The notes beneath the pieces are model-generated. The model ran no database searches. It was not told where the DNA came from and saw only the letters and a list, made by a program, of their open reading frames with translations. Both the position numbers and the translations under genes were made by a program. Positions 1-10,141 of a stretch of DNA of 46,073 nucleotides are shown here, in pieces. How positions within the stretch are numbered: the first letter of the stretch is position 1; the number at the start of each line of letters is the position of its first letter. The DNA comes from Thermomonas sp. (GTDB lineage: Bacteria > Pseudomonadota > Gammaproteobacteria > Xanthomonadales > Xanthomonadaceae): the NCBI GenBank assembly GCA_020692565.1, contig JAIMKJ010000014.1, positions 41,986 through 88,058 on the forward strand. The letters are read 5' to 3'.

Positions 1-388
1 ACCAGCCCTGCGACCCGAACAACAGCACCAGGCACAGGCCCGCGACCACCGGCGACACCGCGAACGGCAGATCGATCAGCGACAGCAGCAGACGCTTGCC
101 GCGGAATTCGAAACGCGCGAGCGCCCAGGCCATCATCGTGCCGAAGATCGCGTTGATCGGCAGCACGATGGCGACCGTGAACAAGGTCAGCGACAGCGCC
201 GATCGCGCATCGGGCTCGTTCAGCGACCCCCACCATGCGCGGAAACCGTCGCCGAAGGCCGCGAACAGCACCATCAGCAGCGGCAGCACCACCAGCAGCG
301 TCATCGCGCCGACGGCGAGCGCGATCAGCGTCCAGCGCACCCACACGGGTTCGCGCAGCGGGTCGTCGTTCATTGCGGCTTCGCTCAT
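1..388 (-). CDS. cysW: Sulfate ABC transporter permease CysW (partial, cut by window start)
   Basis: Inner-membrane permease subunit of the sulfate/thiosulfate ABC importer. The visible N-terminal part reads [19 protein letters not shown] followed by a long hydrophobic segment, then a loop rich in aromatic residues (FRAWWGSL) and further hydrophobic stretches, as expected of CysW. The start is taken as the ATG at 388-386, which overlaps the stop of cysU in an ATGA arrangement; an ATG five codons further in is possible. The gene continues beyond base 1, so roughly the C-terminal half, with the cytoplasmic loop that contacts the ATPase, is not visible. It is last in the visible run porin-sbp-cysU-cysW; cysA would be expected next, outside the window. 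The family call rests on sequence resemblance and on position next to cysU and sbp. Confidence 0.9.
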   Translation of the reverse strand, partial: MSEAAMNDDPLREPVWVRWTLIALAVGAMTLLVVLPLLMVLFAAFGDGFRAWWGSLNEPDARSALSLTLFTVAIVLPINAIFGTMMAWALARFEFRGKRLLLSLIDLPFAVSPVVAGLCLVLLFGSQGW

Positions 389-1278
389 TGCGGCTTCCCT
401 TTCCTGCGTTCATGCGCGAACAGCAGCGGGATCGCATTGATCGCCAGCAGCGACAGGAACGACGCCACCAGCAGCAGTGCGGCCAGCGCGATCGCGGCGT
501 TGTAGTCGTATTCCTCGAGACGGATCGTGATCAGCAGCGGCGCGATCTCGGTCTTGTACGGCAGATTACCGGCGATGAAGATCACCGATCCGTATTCGCC
601 CAACCCGCGCGCGAACGCGAGCGAGAATCCGGTGAGCAATCCGGGCAGGATCTCCGGAAAGATCACCCGACGCAGCGCGGTGAAGCGCGAGGCGCCGAGC
701 GAAGCCGCGGCTTCCTCCTGTTCGCGCCCGAGGGTTTCCAGCAGCGGCTGTACGGTACGCACCGCGAACGGCAGGCCGATGAAGATCAGCGCCAGCACGA
801 TGCCGGTCGAGGTGTAGGCGATCTTCAATCCATGCGGTTCGAGCCACTGCCCGATCCAGCCGTTGGCCGAATAGATCGCGGTCAGCGCGATGCCCGCGAC
901 CGCAGTGGGCAACGCGAACGGCAGATCGACCAGTGCGTCGAGCAGGCGACGCCCCGGGAATCGATACCGCACCAGCACCCAAGCGACCAGCGCGCCGATG
1001 ATCGACGCGCAGATCGCCGCGACGAACGCGGTGCCGAAGCTCAGCTTCAGCGAAGCCTGCACCCGCGGATCGCTCAACGCGCGCCACCAGCCATCCACGC
1101 CCAGTCCCACCGCGCGCACGCTCAGCGCCAGCAACGGCAGCATCACCACCAGACTCAGCCACGACAGGCCCAGCCCCAGACTCAGGCCGAAGCCCGGCAG
1201 CGGATTGCGGCTGCGCGGGCTTCGGGTCGCTGTTGTCGTGGTAGCGGCGACGCTGGCGTTCATCGAGCCGGTCGTCAC
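385..1278 (-). CDS. cysU: Sulfate ABC transporter permease CysU (CysT)
   Basis: Inner-membrane permease that pairs with CysW to form the sulfate/thiosulfate channel. The 297-residue protein has several hydrophobic segments (for example [17 protein letters not shown] and [14 protein letters not shown]) and the permease EAA-type loop near [31 protein letters not shown], which docks to the ATPase. Length is normal for the family. The start chosen is a GTG at 1278-1276 that overlaps the sbp stop (GTGA); an ATG at 1263-1261 is an alternative and neither has a strong ribosome site, which fits translational coupling. It lies between sbp and cysW with overlaps at both ends. Confidence 0.92.
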   Translation of the reverse strand: MTTGSMNASVAATTTTATRSPRSRNPLPGFGLSLGLGLSWLSLVVMLPLLALSVRAVGLGVDGWWRALSDPRVQASLKLSFGTAFVAAICASIIGALVAWVLVRYRFPGRRLLDALVDLPFALPTAVAGIALTAIYSANGWIGQWLEPHGLKIAYTSTGIVLALIFIGLPFAVRTVQPLLETLGREQEEAAASLGASRFTALRRVIFPEILPGLLTGFSLAFARGLGEYGSVIFIAGNLPYKTEIAPLLITIRLEEYDYNAAIALAALLLVASFLSLLAINAIPLLFAHERRKGKPQ

Positions 1279-2297
1279 TGGCCGGGCTTATAGATGCGGT
1301 CGAAGAAACCGCCGTCGGAGAAGTGATCGGCCTGCGCTTTCTTCCAGCCGCCGAACGCGCTGTCGATGGTCACCAACGGCACCGCGGGGAAACGCGCGCG
1401 ATCGGCGGCGGACACCTTGTCGGGCTCCGCGGGCCGGTAGAAATGCTTGGCAGCCAGACGCTGTCCCTGCTCGCTGTAGAGGAAGCGCAGATAGGCTTCC
1501 GCCTGTTTGCGCGTGCCGTGCTTGGCGACGTTCTTGTCGACCCACGCCACCGGCGGTTCTGCCTTGATGCTCAGGCTGGGGATCACGATCTCGAACTTGC
1601 TGCGCGTATCGCCCTGATTGAGGGTCAGCAGCGCTTCGTTCTCCCACGCGATCAGCACGTCGCCGATACCACGTTCGACGAACGTGGTGGTCGAGCCGCG
1701 CGCGCCGGTATCGAGCACGGGAACGTTCTTGAACACCTTGGTCAGGAACTCGACGACCTTGCTTCCCTCGCGGTATTCCTTCGAGGCCCAGGCCCATGCG
1801 GCCAGATAATTCCAGCGCGCGCCGCCCGATGTCTTGGGGTTGGGCGTGATGACCGCCACGCCGGGCCTGGCGAGATCGCCCCAGTCGCGGATCTTCTTCG
1901 GGTTGCCCTTGCGCACCAGGAACACGATGGTCGAGGTGTAGGGCGAGCTGTTGTGCGGCAGGCGCGACTGCCAGTTCGCCGGCAGCAGTTTGGCGTTCTG
2001 CGCGATGGCATCGATATCGACGGCGACCGCGAGCGTGACCACGTCGGCTTCGAGGCCGTCGATCACCGAACGCGCCTGTTTGCCGGAACCGCCATGCGAG
2101 GCACGGATCTTCAGGGTTTCGCCGGTCTGCTGCTTCCACTCGGCGGCGAAGCGTTCGTTGGCCTCGGCGTAGAACTCGCGGGTCGGGTCGTAGGACACGT
2201 TGAGGAATTCGGTGTCGGCAGCATTGGCGGTCGTCGGCAGCAGCGCTGCGCCGGACAGCGCCACGCCGAGCAGGAGGGTCTTGATGGAAATGTTCAT
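1275..2297 (-). CDS. sbp: Periplasmic sulfate-binding protein
   Basis: Periplasmic receptor that captures sulfate (possibly thiosulfate) and delivers it to CysU/CysW. The 340-residue protein has a clear signal peptide (hydrophobic core [15 protein letters not shown], cleavage near TANAA) followed by the family start [12 protein letters not shown]. Later segments such as [29 protein letters not shown] and LLTLNQGD are typical of the Sbp/CysP family. Start: ATG at 2297 with GAGGA seven bases upstream. It follows the porin gene by 20 bases and overlaps cysU by four. Whether it prefers sulfate or thiosulfate cannot be decided here. Confidence 0.93.
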   Translation of the reverse strand: MNISIKTLLLGVALSGAALLPTTANAADTEFLNVSYDPTREFYAEANERFAAEWKQQTGETLKIRASHGGSGKQARSVIDGLEADVVTLAVAVDIDAIAQNAKLLPANWQSRLPHNSSPYTSTIVFLVRKGNPKKIRDWGDLARPGVAVITPNPKTSGGARWNYLAAWAWASKEYREGSKVVEFLTKVFKNVPVLDTGARGSTTTFVERGIGDVLIAWENEALLTLNQGDTRSKFEIVIPSLSIKAEPPVAWVDKNVAKHGTRKQAEAYLRFLYSEQGQRLAAKHFYRPAEPDKVSAADRARFPAVPLVTIDSAFGGWKKAQADHFSDGGFFDRIYKPGQ

Positions 2298-2317
2298 GAG
2301 TGTTTCCTCGCTTGGCG

Positions 2318-3793
2318 TCAGAAGGAGAATTGCGCGCGGGTGAAGATCGATTTCTCGTCTTCGCGATCGGCACCGGCACCAGCGCCGCCCTCGAAACTGG
2401 CCTGGGTGTAGTTGGTGACCAGTTTCAGATTGCTGTTGAGATACCAGTTGAGGCCCACGGTCCAGGCTTTCGCGGATGCTGCGGAGGTCGCCGCGTTGGC
2501 GAACAGCGGGAACGTGTCGTCGTCGAGATCAAGTTCGCCGTAACGGCCGACGAGCTCGAACGCGCCCCATCCTTCGCCATCAATTGAAAAAGGCTGGTTA
2601 GGTTTGGCAGCGCCGCGATAGCCCGCATCCTCGCCGGTCAGTACGACGCTGGCGGTCAGTTGATACGCATCGTGCACGAGATGCTTGCGACGGCCTGAAT
2701 TCGCACCACTGGCCACGCGCACTTCCTGTTCGGAGGTGATGTATTCGCCGAGCACACCGATCGGCCCGCGATAGAAATAACCCTGCGGCGACAGCCGGCG
2801 ACGCAGGCCATCCGCGGACACATTAGTGTTGTAGGCGAAGAACTGCGCCTGCCCCGGCGTGCGATAGCGCGGCAGGATGTTGTTGCCGGTACCGAAGGTG
2901 TCGCCGACGCTGGCGGCGACGCCGATGCCCAATCCGGACCAGCCGTTCGCCGCATTCTTGAAGGGCTCCCAGAACACGCGGCCCGCGTACTCGAACTCGT
3001 TGTCGGGGTTGGTGGTGACCGCGTCGCGACCGTCCGGTGCGCCGTTGTAGACACCGACGACATAATTCAGGCGACTGCCGAAGACCTCGCCCTGCACCTG
3101 CACGCCGAGATCGCGATTCGGCGCCAGTTCGGTCGGGAATCCGCGTTCCACCAGCGCGATGGCGCCGCCGGACTGCAGCCGCTCCAGACCGACCGGCCCC
3201 TTGATCTTGCCGATGCGCACGGTCGCGCGCGGATCGAACTTCAGATCGACGTAGGCATCGACGATGGTGGCGCTGTCGCCGGCGAATTCCGGGGTGAGGC
3301 GGAAACCGATCAGCGGCCCCCAGGTGCCTTCGAGCGTCGGCCGGATGCGGCGGAAGAGAAGGGTGTCGTTCTGCGGCGCGTTGTCGTCGCCGATGAAGAA
3401 ACGCGCGTCCGCCTGCATCAGGCCACGCACCTTCAGCTCCAGACCGTCGGGCGATTTCACCGACAGGCCCCTGGTGGGCGCCAGCGACACCACCGGATCC
3501 TTCGCGGCTTTCGCGGCGGCCTCTTCGGCCTGCAGTTCGAGTCTGCGTTCGATCACGCGCAGGCGCTGATCGAGATCGGCGGCGCCGACGACGACGGCAT
3601 CGTCGGACGTCACGCCGAGGCGGCGTTCGAGGGCCTGCAGGCGTTCGGTCAGCGCTTCGATCGATTGCGGAGAATCGTCAGCGTGCGCATTCGGCACGGC
3701 CAGGGCCAAAGCGATGGCCATGGGCAGAAGGTGAGCGGGTAACAAACGCAGGGAAGGCGTGCGCGCTTTATCGCGCGGCGGACGTGCGGACAT
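2318..3793 (-). CDS. OprO/OprP-like outer-membrane porin in the sulfate operon
   Basis: Predicted outer-membrane beta-barrel of 491 residues resembling the OprO/OprP (Porin_O_P) family. After a signal peptide ([17 protein letters not shown]) there is a short heptad-like coiled-coil ([17 protein letters not shown]), then a barrel with alternating strands, segments such as [18 protein letters not shown], and a C-terminal phenylalanine (AQFSF), the usual outer-membrane assembly signal. Start: ATG at 3793 with ACGGAG six bases upstream. Known family members are anion or polyphosphate channels; the position directly before sbp suggests that this one supplies sulfate to the periplasm. That role is inferred from context. 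Confidence 0.85.
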   Translation of the reverse strand: MSARPPRDKARTPSLRLLPAHLLPMAIALALAVPNAHADDSPQSIEALTERLQALERRLGVTSDDAVVVGAADLDQRLRVIERRLELQAEEAAAKAAKDPVVSLAPTRGLSVKSPDGLELKVRGLMQADARFFIGDDNAPQNDTLLFRRIRPTLEGTWGPLIGFRLTPEFAGDSATIVDAYVDLKFDPRATVRIGKIKGPVGLERLQSGGAIALVERGFPTELAPNRDLGVQVQGEVFGSRLNYVVGVYNGAPDGRDAVTTNPDNEFEYAGRVFWEPFKNAANGWSGLGIGVAASVGDTFGTGNNILPRYRTPGQAQFFAYNTNVSADGLRRRLSPQGYFYRGPIGVLGEYITSEQEVRVASGANSGRRKHLVHDAYQLTASVVLTGEDAGYRGAAKPNQPFSIDGEGWGAFELVGRYGELDLDDDTFPLFANAATSAASAKAWTVGLNWYLNSNLKLVTNYTQASFEGGAGAGADREDEKSIFTRAQFSF

Positions 3794-3911
3794 CGTCGAC
3801 TCCGTAAGGATAGTCGCGCGTCCGGCGGTCCGGTCTGCGCTGGAAAAGCGGTTGTGCGTAGCGGGATTGCGGTGGATCGGAATGTGTGCGGCGTGAATGG
3901 AAGCCGCTGGA

Positions 3912-4124
3912 TTACCGGTCGTTGAATCTGAATTTCTGGCTGCGGGTGATCTGCACGATGCGGGTGTTGTGCACCACCACCTCGATCTCGCCGTATGCGA
4001 TGTCGCGGAGGGCGGCGATCACCGCGCGTTCGTGTTCGCTCAAGGGGGAATTCACCGGCGGAATACCGGCGACGTTCTGGACCTGTGGCACTTTGTTCTG
4101 CGGCAGCGTGGCGCGCTCCTTCAT
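3912..4124 (-). CDS. DUF2292 (YezD-like) small protein
   Basis: Small 70-residue protein with the DUF2292 core at its C-terminal end (residues about 40-70: IAYGEIEVVVHNTRIVQITR then KFRF). Members often sit beside sulfate or cysteine genes, and their biochemical role is not known to me. The start is the ATG at 4124, which has a near-perfect GGAGGT at 4129-4134; the upstream TTG is rejected because it would overlap that site. It begins 12 bases after the Rrf2 regulator stop and precedes the porin by 118 bases, so it probably belongs to the regulator-porin-sulfate transporter transcript. Confidence 0.8.
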   Translation of the reverse strand: MKERATLPQNKVPQVQNVAGIPPVNSPLSEHERAVIAALRDIAYGEIEVVVHNTRIVQITRSQKFRFNDR

Positions 4125-4135
4125 GGGGACCTCCG

Positions 4136-4561
4136 TCAATACGGCGTGGCGGGTGATGCGTCGGCGTTGGCGAAGTCGCGCAGGCTGCGACCGTCCAGCA
4201 CCCGGGACAGGGCATCGCGGGATTCCCGCATCAACGCCCGCAGCACGCAGGCATCGGGGTCGGGGCAGTCGCGACAGGGTTCGTACGCAGTGACGCTGGC
4301 GCAGCGCACGGGCGCCAGCGGCCCGTCGATGGCGCGGATGAGATCGCCGATCGAGATCTCTTCCGATGGGCGGGCCAGCATGTGACCGCCGCGCTGCCCG
4401 CGGCGGCTTTCCACGAAGCCCGCGCCGCGCAGATCGACCAGGATCGTTTCCAGGAACTTGCCCGGCGCGCGGCAGCGCGCGGCCAGCTCGTGCGCCTGCA
4501 GCAGCGTCTGTTCGGAGCGCGCGAGCTCGCTCATCGCGCGCAGGGCGTATTTGGCTTTCAT
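4136..4561 (-). CDS. Rrf2-family transcriptional regulator of the sulfate locus
   Basis: Rrf2-type winged-helix regulator of about 141 residues. The N-terminus MKAKYALRAMSELAR and the wing segment LRGAGFVESRRGQRGGHMLAR are characteristic. The C-terminal half has Cys87, Cys96, Cys99 and Cys105 (PVRCASVTAYEPCRDCPDPDAC), a cluster comparable to the metal or Fe-S binding region of IscR/NsrR-type proteins, plus Cys30. Start: ATG at 4561, matching the usual family start; ATG at 4570 is equally possible. It heads the locus containing sbp-cysU-cysW, so control of sulfate assimilation is likely by context, as with the Rrf2 member CymR in Firmicutes. Whether it senses Fe-S, cysteine or another signal is not decided. 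Confidence 0.88.
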   Translation of the reverse strand: MKAKYALRAMSELARSEQTLLQAHELAARCRAPGKFLETILVDLRGAGFVESRRGQRGGHMLARPSEEISIGDLIRAIDGPLAPVRCASVTAYEPCRDCPDPDACVLRALMRESRDALSRVLDGRSLRDFANADASPATPY

Positions 4562-4597
4562 GGTCAGCATGGATGGAGCGATGTCCCGGATCGGCAA

Positions 4598-4670
4598 TGC
4601 CTACTCATCGTGTAGGGATTGTTGGCATGCGTGCCTACTGGGGTCTAATGCCCTGGCGTCATGACGTCAT
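4598..4670. promoter_or_regulatory. Candidate operator region of the Rrf2/sulfate locus
   Basis: Upstream of the Rrf2 gene there are two identical octamers TGCCTACT at 4598-4605 and 4632-4639, 34 bases apart (AGTAGGCA on the coding strand). Further upstream are the perfect palindromes ATGACGTCAT (4661-4670) and CGTCATGACG (4657-4666), which overlap each other. These are plausible regulator sites, probably for autoregulation, but no protein can be assigned from sequence alone. Confidence 0.35.
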
Positions 4671-4703
4671 AAGCCCGATGCGGGACGGCGCGGCGCCGCC
4701 GGA

Positions 4704-4985
4704 TCAGCCGATGGTGAACGCCTGCGGGTCGCGCTCCGGTTTCACGGCTTCGCGACGCAGCGCATCTACCCGAGCGGACGGCGGGCCGCACCGTAGCCAT
4801 TCGGCAAGATGTTCGACGGCTTCGGCATCGCCGACGGCCAGCACTTCGACGCGGCCATCGGCAAGATTCTGGGCATGGCCGCGTACGCCGAGCGCCAGCG
4901 CCTGCGCACGGGTGTGCGCGCGGAACGCGACGCCCTGGACGTGCCCGCTGACGAAGAACAGCACCGCCACCCGATCGGTCGACAT
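4704..4985 (-). CDS. acyP: Acylphosphatase
   Basis: Small 93-residue enzyme hydrolysing acyl-phosphates such as acetyl phosphate or carbamoyl phosphate. It shows the two diagnostic elements: GHVQGVAFR (residues about 15-23, with the phosphate-binding Arg) and the later GHAQNLADGRVEV, where Asn is the catalytic residue. Length fits the family (90-100). Start: ATG at 4985, two bases after the TlpA-like gene stop. It is the last gene of yihY-tlpA-acyP. No functional link with its neighbours is evident. Confidence 0.92.
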   Translation of the reverse strand: MSTDRVAVLFFVSGHVQGVAFRAHTRAQALALGVRGHAQNLADGRVEVLAVGDAEAVEHLAEWLRCGPPSARVDALRREAVKPERDPQAFTIG

Positions 4986-4987
4986 GT

Positions 4988-5548
4988 TTATCGACCCGGC
5001 ACGGCCTGGCCGTCGATGACCGCGGCCAGATCCGCGCGCGTCACCGGACCCATGAATTCCTTGGCGATGCTGCCGTCGGGCGCGATGATGTAGGTCATCG
5101 GCAAACCGCGCGGCGTCGGGAAATCCGCCGGCGGATCGTAGGTATCGACGAGCGCGATCGGATAGTTCACCGGCCGCTTCTTCAGGAACGCGCGCATCTC
5201 GTCGACCGCGATCTCTTCGTAGGCGAGGCCGATCACTTGGACATTCCTGCGTTCGGCATCGAACGCATCCAGCTCCGGCATTTCCTTGATGCACGGCGCG
5301 CACCAGGTGGCCCAGAAATTCACCACCACCCAACCGCCGCGCTTCGCGGCGAGGTCGTACTGCGTGCCGTCGAGCGTTGCGATCTTCAGCGATGGCGTCT
5401 GCTGCGCGGACGCTGCAGCGACCGTGGCCGCGGGCACCGATGTATCCACCGCAGCCGGCGGGGCGACGTTCGATTCGGCGGCGGCGTCGGGTTTGCAAGC
5501 GGCCAGCGCAAGCAGCAGGCACGACAGCAGGCAACGCTCGATTTTCAT
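4988..5548 (-). CDS. TlpA-like thioredoxin-fold lipoprotein
   Basis: Predicted envelope thiol-disulfide protein of 186 residues. The N-terminus MKIERCLLSCLLLALAACKP has a lipobox (LAAC, acylated Cys at 18), so it should be membrane-anchored. After an Ala/Ser/Thr-rich linker the TlpA/ResA fold begins around residue 50, with the active-site motif WCAPC in NFWATWCAPCIKEMPEL and the cis-Pro segment RGLPMTYIIAPDG. Start: ATG at 5548 with AAGGA six bases upstream, overlapping the yihY stop by four bases. A role in keeping periplasmic cysteines reduced is the usual one; the specific partner is unknown. Confidence 0.9.
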   Translation of the reverse strand: MKIERCLLSCLLLALAACKPDAAAESNVAPPAAVDTSVPAATVAAASAQQTPSLKIATLDGTQYDLAAKRGGWVVVNFWATWCAPCIKEMPELDAFDAERRNVQVIGLAYEEIAVDEMRAFLKKRPVNYPIALVDTYDPPADFPTPRGLPMTYIIAPDGSIAKEFMGPVTRADLAAVIDGQAVPGR

Positions 5549-6831
5549 GGGGAATCCTTGCGATAGATCGAAGCGACCGGCTTGCGCAGCAGGTCGCGCA
5601 GGGGGATGCGCAGTTCGTCCAGCGCGGACACCGCGGTTTCGCCCAGCGCGTCCTCGCGCGCGGGGAGCCAGGCTTCGGCGATCGGAATGCGCAACTGGCA
5701 TGCCTCATAGAGTTCGGCGAGGGACAGATCGTCCAGATCGCGCGCGAGCAGCCATTCGCCGGATTCGGCGCGAGTGAGCAGGCCGATTTCGCACAGTTGC
5801 TGCAACATCTGCTGCACCAGCGCGTCGGTCAGCACCGGTTCGAGCTGGCTGATATCGTCCAGATGCAATCCCTTGCCGCGACCGCGCGCTTCCAGGAAGC
5901 GTCCGAGCAATCGCAGCAGGCCGTAGAGTTCGTAGCCCAGCGGCAAACGCTGCGATGCGGGCTGGTAGCGGAACGCCGACATCGACGAGGCCAGCGAGGC
6001 GCCCAGCAGGATCGCGACCCAGCCGAAATAGATCCAGCCGAGGAAGATCGGCACGAACGCCAGCGGGCCGTAGATCTTCTGGTACGCGCCGAAACTGCCG
6101 AGATAAGACCCGACGCCGATCTTCACCAGCTCGATCAGCACCACCGCCAACAGCGCGCCCAGCCCGGCGAACTTCCACTGGATCGTGCGGTGCGGCACCA
6201 CCCGGTAGACCACCATCAGCGCGACCAGTTCGATCGCGACCGGCGTCCATGCCAGCAGCCAGTGTTCGAGCAGTCGCCCGGGTTGGGTCTCGAAGATCGC
6301 CAGCGCGAAGAAGCGCGCGGAAACCGCCAGGCTGGCGGCGGCGAGCAGCGCGCCGAAGGTCATCACCGTCCAATACACCATCAGCCGGCCGAACCTGGGC
6401 CGCGATGTGGGGACGCGCCAGATCTGGTTGAACGTGGCCTCGATGCTGTTGAGCGTGATCAGCAGCGACACCACCAGCACGATCACGCCGACCGCGGTGA
6501 GCTTGCCGGCGTTGCTGGAGAAGTCGAGGAGATAGGCCTCGACCGCGCGCGCCGAGGACGGCACGAAATTCGAGAAGATGTACGTGCTGAGCTGCCTGCT
6601 CCATTCCTCGTACACCGGAAATGCCGACAGCACACCGAAGACCACCATGCTGAGCGGCACGATCGCGAACGCGGTGGTGAACGACAGCGCGCCGGCGGCC
6701 TGGAACAACCGGTCGTCGAGGAACCGCTTCAGCAGGAAACGGAAGAACGTACCGGCGCGGGCACGATCCCATGCCCGGACCTGCGCGCGTGCGCGGTCGC
6801 GCCATCCCGTGAAAATCGTGTTCAACGCCAT
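5545..6831 (-). CDS. yihY: YihY/BrkB family inner-membrane protein
   Basis: Polytopic membrane protein of 428 residues of the YihY/virulence factor BrkB family (once misnamed ribonuclease BN). It shows the conserved N-terminal part (LSFTTAFAIVPLSMVVFGVLSAFP), the hydrophobic segments KLTAVGVIVLVVSLLITLNSIE and LMVYWTVMTFGALLAAASLAVS, and YGPLAFVPIFLGWIYFGWVAILLGASLA. About 130 C-terminal residues are soluble, as in proteobacterial members. Biochemical function is not established. Start: ATG at 6831; no clear ribosome site. First gene of a set with tlpA and acyP. Confidence 0.9.
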   Translation of the reverse strand: MALNTIFTGWRDRARAQVRAWDRARAGTFFRFLLKRFLDDRLFQAAGALSFTTAFAIVPLSMVVFGVLSAFPVYEEWSRQLSTYIFSNFVPSSARAVEAYLLDFSSNAGKLTAVGVIVLVVSLLITLNSIEATFNQIWRVPTSRPRFGRLMVYWTVMTFGALLAAASLAVSARFFALAIFETQPGRLLEHWLLAWTPVAIELVALMVVYRVVPHRTIQWKFAGLGALLAVVLIELVKIGVGSYLGSFGAYQKIYGPLAFVPIFLGWIYFGWVAILLGASLASSMSAFRYQPASQRLPLGYELYGLLRLLGRFLEARGRGKGLHLDDISQLEPVLTDALVQQMLQQLCEIGLLTRAESGEWLLARDLDDLSLAELYEACQLRIPIAEAWLPAREDALGETAVSALDELRIPLRDLLRKPVASIYRKDSP

Positions 6832-6888
6832 GCGTCAAGGGTAACAGGCCCGGCCGCGGCCGGTCGGCGAGGCATTCGTCGCGGATGA

Positions 6889-7940
<1,052 letters not shown>

Positions 7941-7974
7941 TCCGGAACAGGCCCCGGCAAACGATCGCCGAACG

Positions 7975-8003
7975 ATGACCGGCTCCGCGACGAAGCCTAT
8001 AAT
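7975..8003 (+). promoter_or_regulatory. Sigma70-type promoter of the asparaginase-like gene
   Basis: A consensus -10 TATAAT at 7998-8003 lies 17 bases after ATGACC (7975-7980), a moderate -35. It precedes the asparaginase-like start at 8032 by 28 bases, so the gene may be transcribed apart from wrbA. Confidence 0.6.
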
Positions 8004-8031
8004 TCCCGGACCCAGACTTTTCGGCCGACCC

Positions 8032-8520
8032 ATGGAACAGCTTCTCATCGTCACCACCGGCGGCACCATCGACAAGATCTATTTCGACGACAAGTCGGAT
8101 TATCAGGTCGGCGAGCCGCAGATCGGCCGCATCCTCGAAGAACTGGGCGTGGCGTTCCGTTTCAGCGTGATCCCGATCATCCGCAAGGATTCGCTGCACA
8201 TCACCCGGGAAGACCGCGAACTGATCCGCGCCGCGATCTCTGCGCAGCCGGCGAAACACGTGCTGCTGACCCACGGCACCGACTCGATGGTCGAAACCGC
8301 AAAGGTGCTGAGCAGCATCGAGGACAAGACGATCGTGCTGACCGGCGCGCTGAATCCCGCGCGTTTCCGCGGTTCCGACGCGGAGTTCAACATCGGCACC
8401 GCGGTCGGCGCGGTGCAGTCGCTGCCGCCGGGCGTCTACATCGCGATGAACGGCCGCATCTGGGATCCGCTGAAGGTACGCAAGAACGTCGCCGCCAACC
8501 GGTTCGAACCTGCGGCCTGA
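8032..8520 (+). CDS. Single-domain asparaginase-like protein
   Basis: Protein of 162 residues corresponding to only the N-terminal domain of L-asparaginase (full enzymes are about 330). Both catalytic threonine motifs are present: TTGGTIDK near residue 10 and THGTDSM near residue 83, followed by LTGALNPARFRGSDAEFN. The ORF ends naturally after KVRKNVAANRFEPAA, with a clean stop and no sign of a downstream second domain, so it is a genuine short form rather than a frameshift. Asparaginase activity is unproven because the missing domain contributes to the active site in dimers. Start: ATG at 8032, 28 bases after a good promoter. Confidence 0.88.
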   Translation: MEQLLIVTTGGTIDKIYFDDKSDYQVGEPQIGRILEELGVAFRFSVIPIIRKDSLHITREDRELIRAAISAQPAKHVLLTHGTDSMVETAKVLSSIEDKTIVLTGALNPARFRGSDAEFNIGTAVGAVQSLPPGVYIAMNGRIWDPLKVRKNVAANRFEPAA

Positions 8521-8927
8521 CCCATCGCTGCGGCGCGGGCCGCACGCGATCATCGCGATGCGATCGACACAGACCGGCTTCGGCCGATTTTTCGTTGCGC
8601 CGGATATTTCCGGGTCGCGCTTTTCGCGAGCGCTTTCAGCGAGCGCTTTTCGTGGTCGCGAACACCATACGCCGCGCATTTGATGCACTGCGGAAGGTTC
8701 GGCGCTTCCGAAAAACGATATGTCGCATCGTCATATCCAGGTCATGCGCACGCAACAGTTCCTAGATGGCGCTCCCAGTCTGCCGGCAACCGTGTACGCA
8801 AGATGTCTGCGCCCGGAACCGTCGCGGACGGTCCTCCGCCGGGTGCATGTCGATCCGAGTCTCATCAAGGAAGCAGACCCCCACATCCACCCTTTCTTCA
8901 ATCCACCATTGCATCTGGAGTGATTCA
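8521..8927. other. Intergenic region upstream of the alpha-lytic-like protease
   Basis: No gene is supported in this stretch of about 400 bases. It contains a 13-bp tandem repeat (listed separately) and the presumed protease promoter, which I could not place with confidence. CTGGAG at 8915-8920 is the ribosome site for the protease. Confidence 0.6.
8617..8655. repeat. 13-bp imperfect tandem repeat, three units
   Basis: Three consecutive 13-base units beginning GCGCTTT at 8617, 8630 and 8643 (first unit GCGCTTTTCGCGA). It lies about 270 bases before the alpha-lytic-like protease start. No function can be assigned. Confidence 0.6.
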
Positions 8928-10106
8928 ATGTCCTTCTCGAAATATGCTGGTCGCAAGACACTCATCGCCGCCGCTCTCGCGGTCGCCGTCATCGGCACCG
9001 CTTCCGGCGCACCGGAGCGCGAAGTCCGCATCGACCCCGGCATGGCAGCCGCCATGGAGCGCGATCTCGGCATCACCGCAAAACAACTGCCCGGCTATTT
9101 CCGCGCCGAACGCGAGGCGCTGGTCAAGGAAGCGCTGGCGCAACGCCAGTTCGGCCGCAATTTCGCCGGCGCCTGGATGGAACGCGGCGCCGATGGCGAG
9201 TTCAAGCACGTCGTCGCCACCACCGCCAACGCGAAAGCCGCGCATATCCCCGGCACCGAAATCCGCCAGGTCCGCTATTCGCTGCGCCAGCTCGAAGACA
9301 CCATGGCCGGTCTCAACGGCATCCGTTCGCGCGCGGCCGATGCGCACAGACTGCAGGGCCTGCAGTCCTGGTACATCGACGTGCGCACCAACACCGTCGT
9401 CGTCTCCGTGACGCCGGGCGCCATGCTGAAGGCCGTCGATTTCGTCGCAGTCAGCCCTGCGAATGTCGATACCATCCGTTTCGAAGCCGCCGAAGGCGTG
9501 GCGATGCCCGCGGCGAGCGTGGTCGGCGGTAATCGCTACGGTTCGGGCGGCGGTTCGTGCTCGATCGGCTTCTCGGTGACCCGTGGCAGCACCAAGGGTT
9601 TCGCCACGGCCGGTCATTGCGGTGCGGTCGGCACCAGCGTGAGCATCGGCGGCGTCACCGTCGGCTCGGTCCAGGCCAGGAGTTTCCCGACCAACGACCG
9701 CGCCTGGGCCACCGTGCGCAGCGTTGACACCCTCGTCGGCGCCGTCAACCGCTACAACGGCACCAACGTCGCGGTGCGCGGCAGCAGCGAGGCCGGCCTC
9801 GGCGCGGCGGTCTGCCGCTCCGGCTACGCTTCGGGCTGGCGCTGCGGCACCATCACCTCCACCAACGTGACCGTGAACTATTCGAACGGCCCGGTGTACG
9901 GTCTGCGCCAGTCCACGGCCTGCCTGACCCAAGGCGATTCGGGCGGTTCGTGGCTCGCCGGCAATCAGGCCCAGGGCGTGAGCTCCGGCGGCCAGCTCAA
10001 CGGCGGTTCGCCGGGTTCCAACTGCTCGTTCGCCACCCCGAGGAGCTACTACCAGCGGATCAACCCGCTGCTCAGCGCCTACGGTCTGAGCCTCGTGCTG
10101 GGCTGA
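8928..10106 (+). CDS. Alpha-lytic-type serine protease (S1E) with pro-region
   Basis: Secreted chymotrypsin-fold protease of 392 residues. A signal peptide (residues 1-28, ending TASGA) is followed by a large pro-region (about 29-196) needed for folding in this family, then the mature enzyme starting near VVGGNRYGSGGGSCSIGFS. The triad is visible: His230 (TAGHCG), Asp257 (TNDRAW) and Ser338 (QGDSGGSW). The S1 pocket segment reads ACLTQGDSGG, so the Met of alpha-lytic protease is replaced by Leu while a small hydrophobic pocket is still likely. Cysteines suggest three disulfides. There is no PPC or P domain, unlike its neighbours. Start: ATG at 8928 with CTGGAG upstream. A role in lysis of other microbes is inferred from the family (Lysobacter). 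Confidence 0.95.
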   Translation: MSFSKYAGRKTLIAAALAVAVIGTASGAPEREVRIDPGMAAAMERDLGITAKQLPGYFRAEREALVKEALAQRQFGRNFAGAWMERGADGEFKHVVATTANAKAAHIPGTEIRQVRYSLRQLEDTMAGLNGIRSRAADAHRLQGLQSWYIDVRTNTVVVSVTPGAMLKAVDFVAVSPANVDTIRFEAAEGVAMPAASVVGGNRYGSGGGSCSIGFSVTRGSTKGFATAGHCGAVGTSVSIGGVTVGSVQARSFPTNDRAWATVRSVDTLVGAVNRYNGTNVAVRGSSEAGLGAAVCRSGYASGWRCGTITSTNVTVNYSNGPVYGLRQSTACLTQGDSGGSWLAGNQAQGVSSGGQLNGGSPGSNCSFATPRSYYQRINPLLSAYGLSLVLG

Positions 10107-10141
10107 TCGACAACGCTCGTCGACATGCGGCACGCCATACG

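Noticed and set aside
8032..8520. Frameshifted full-length asparaginase.
   Set aside because: The sequence after the stop at 8520 shows no second-domain similarity in any frame that I could see.
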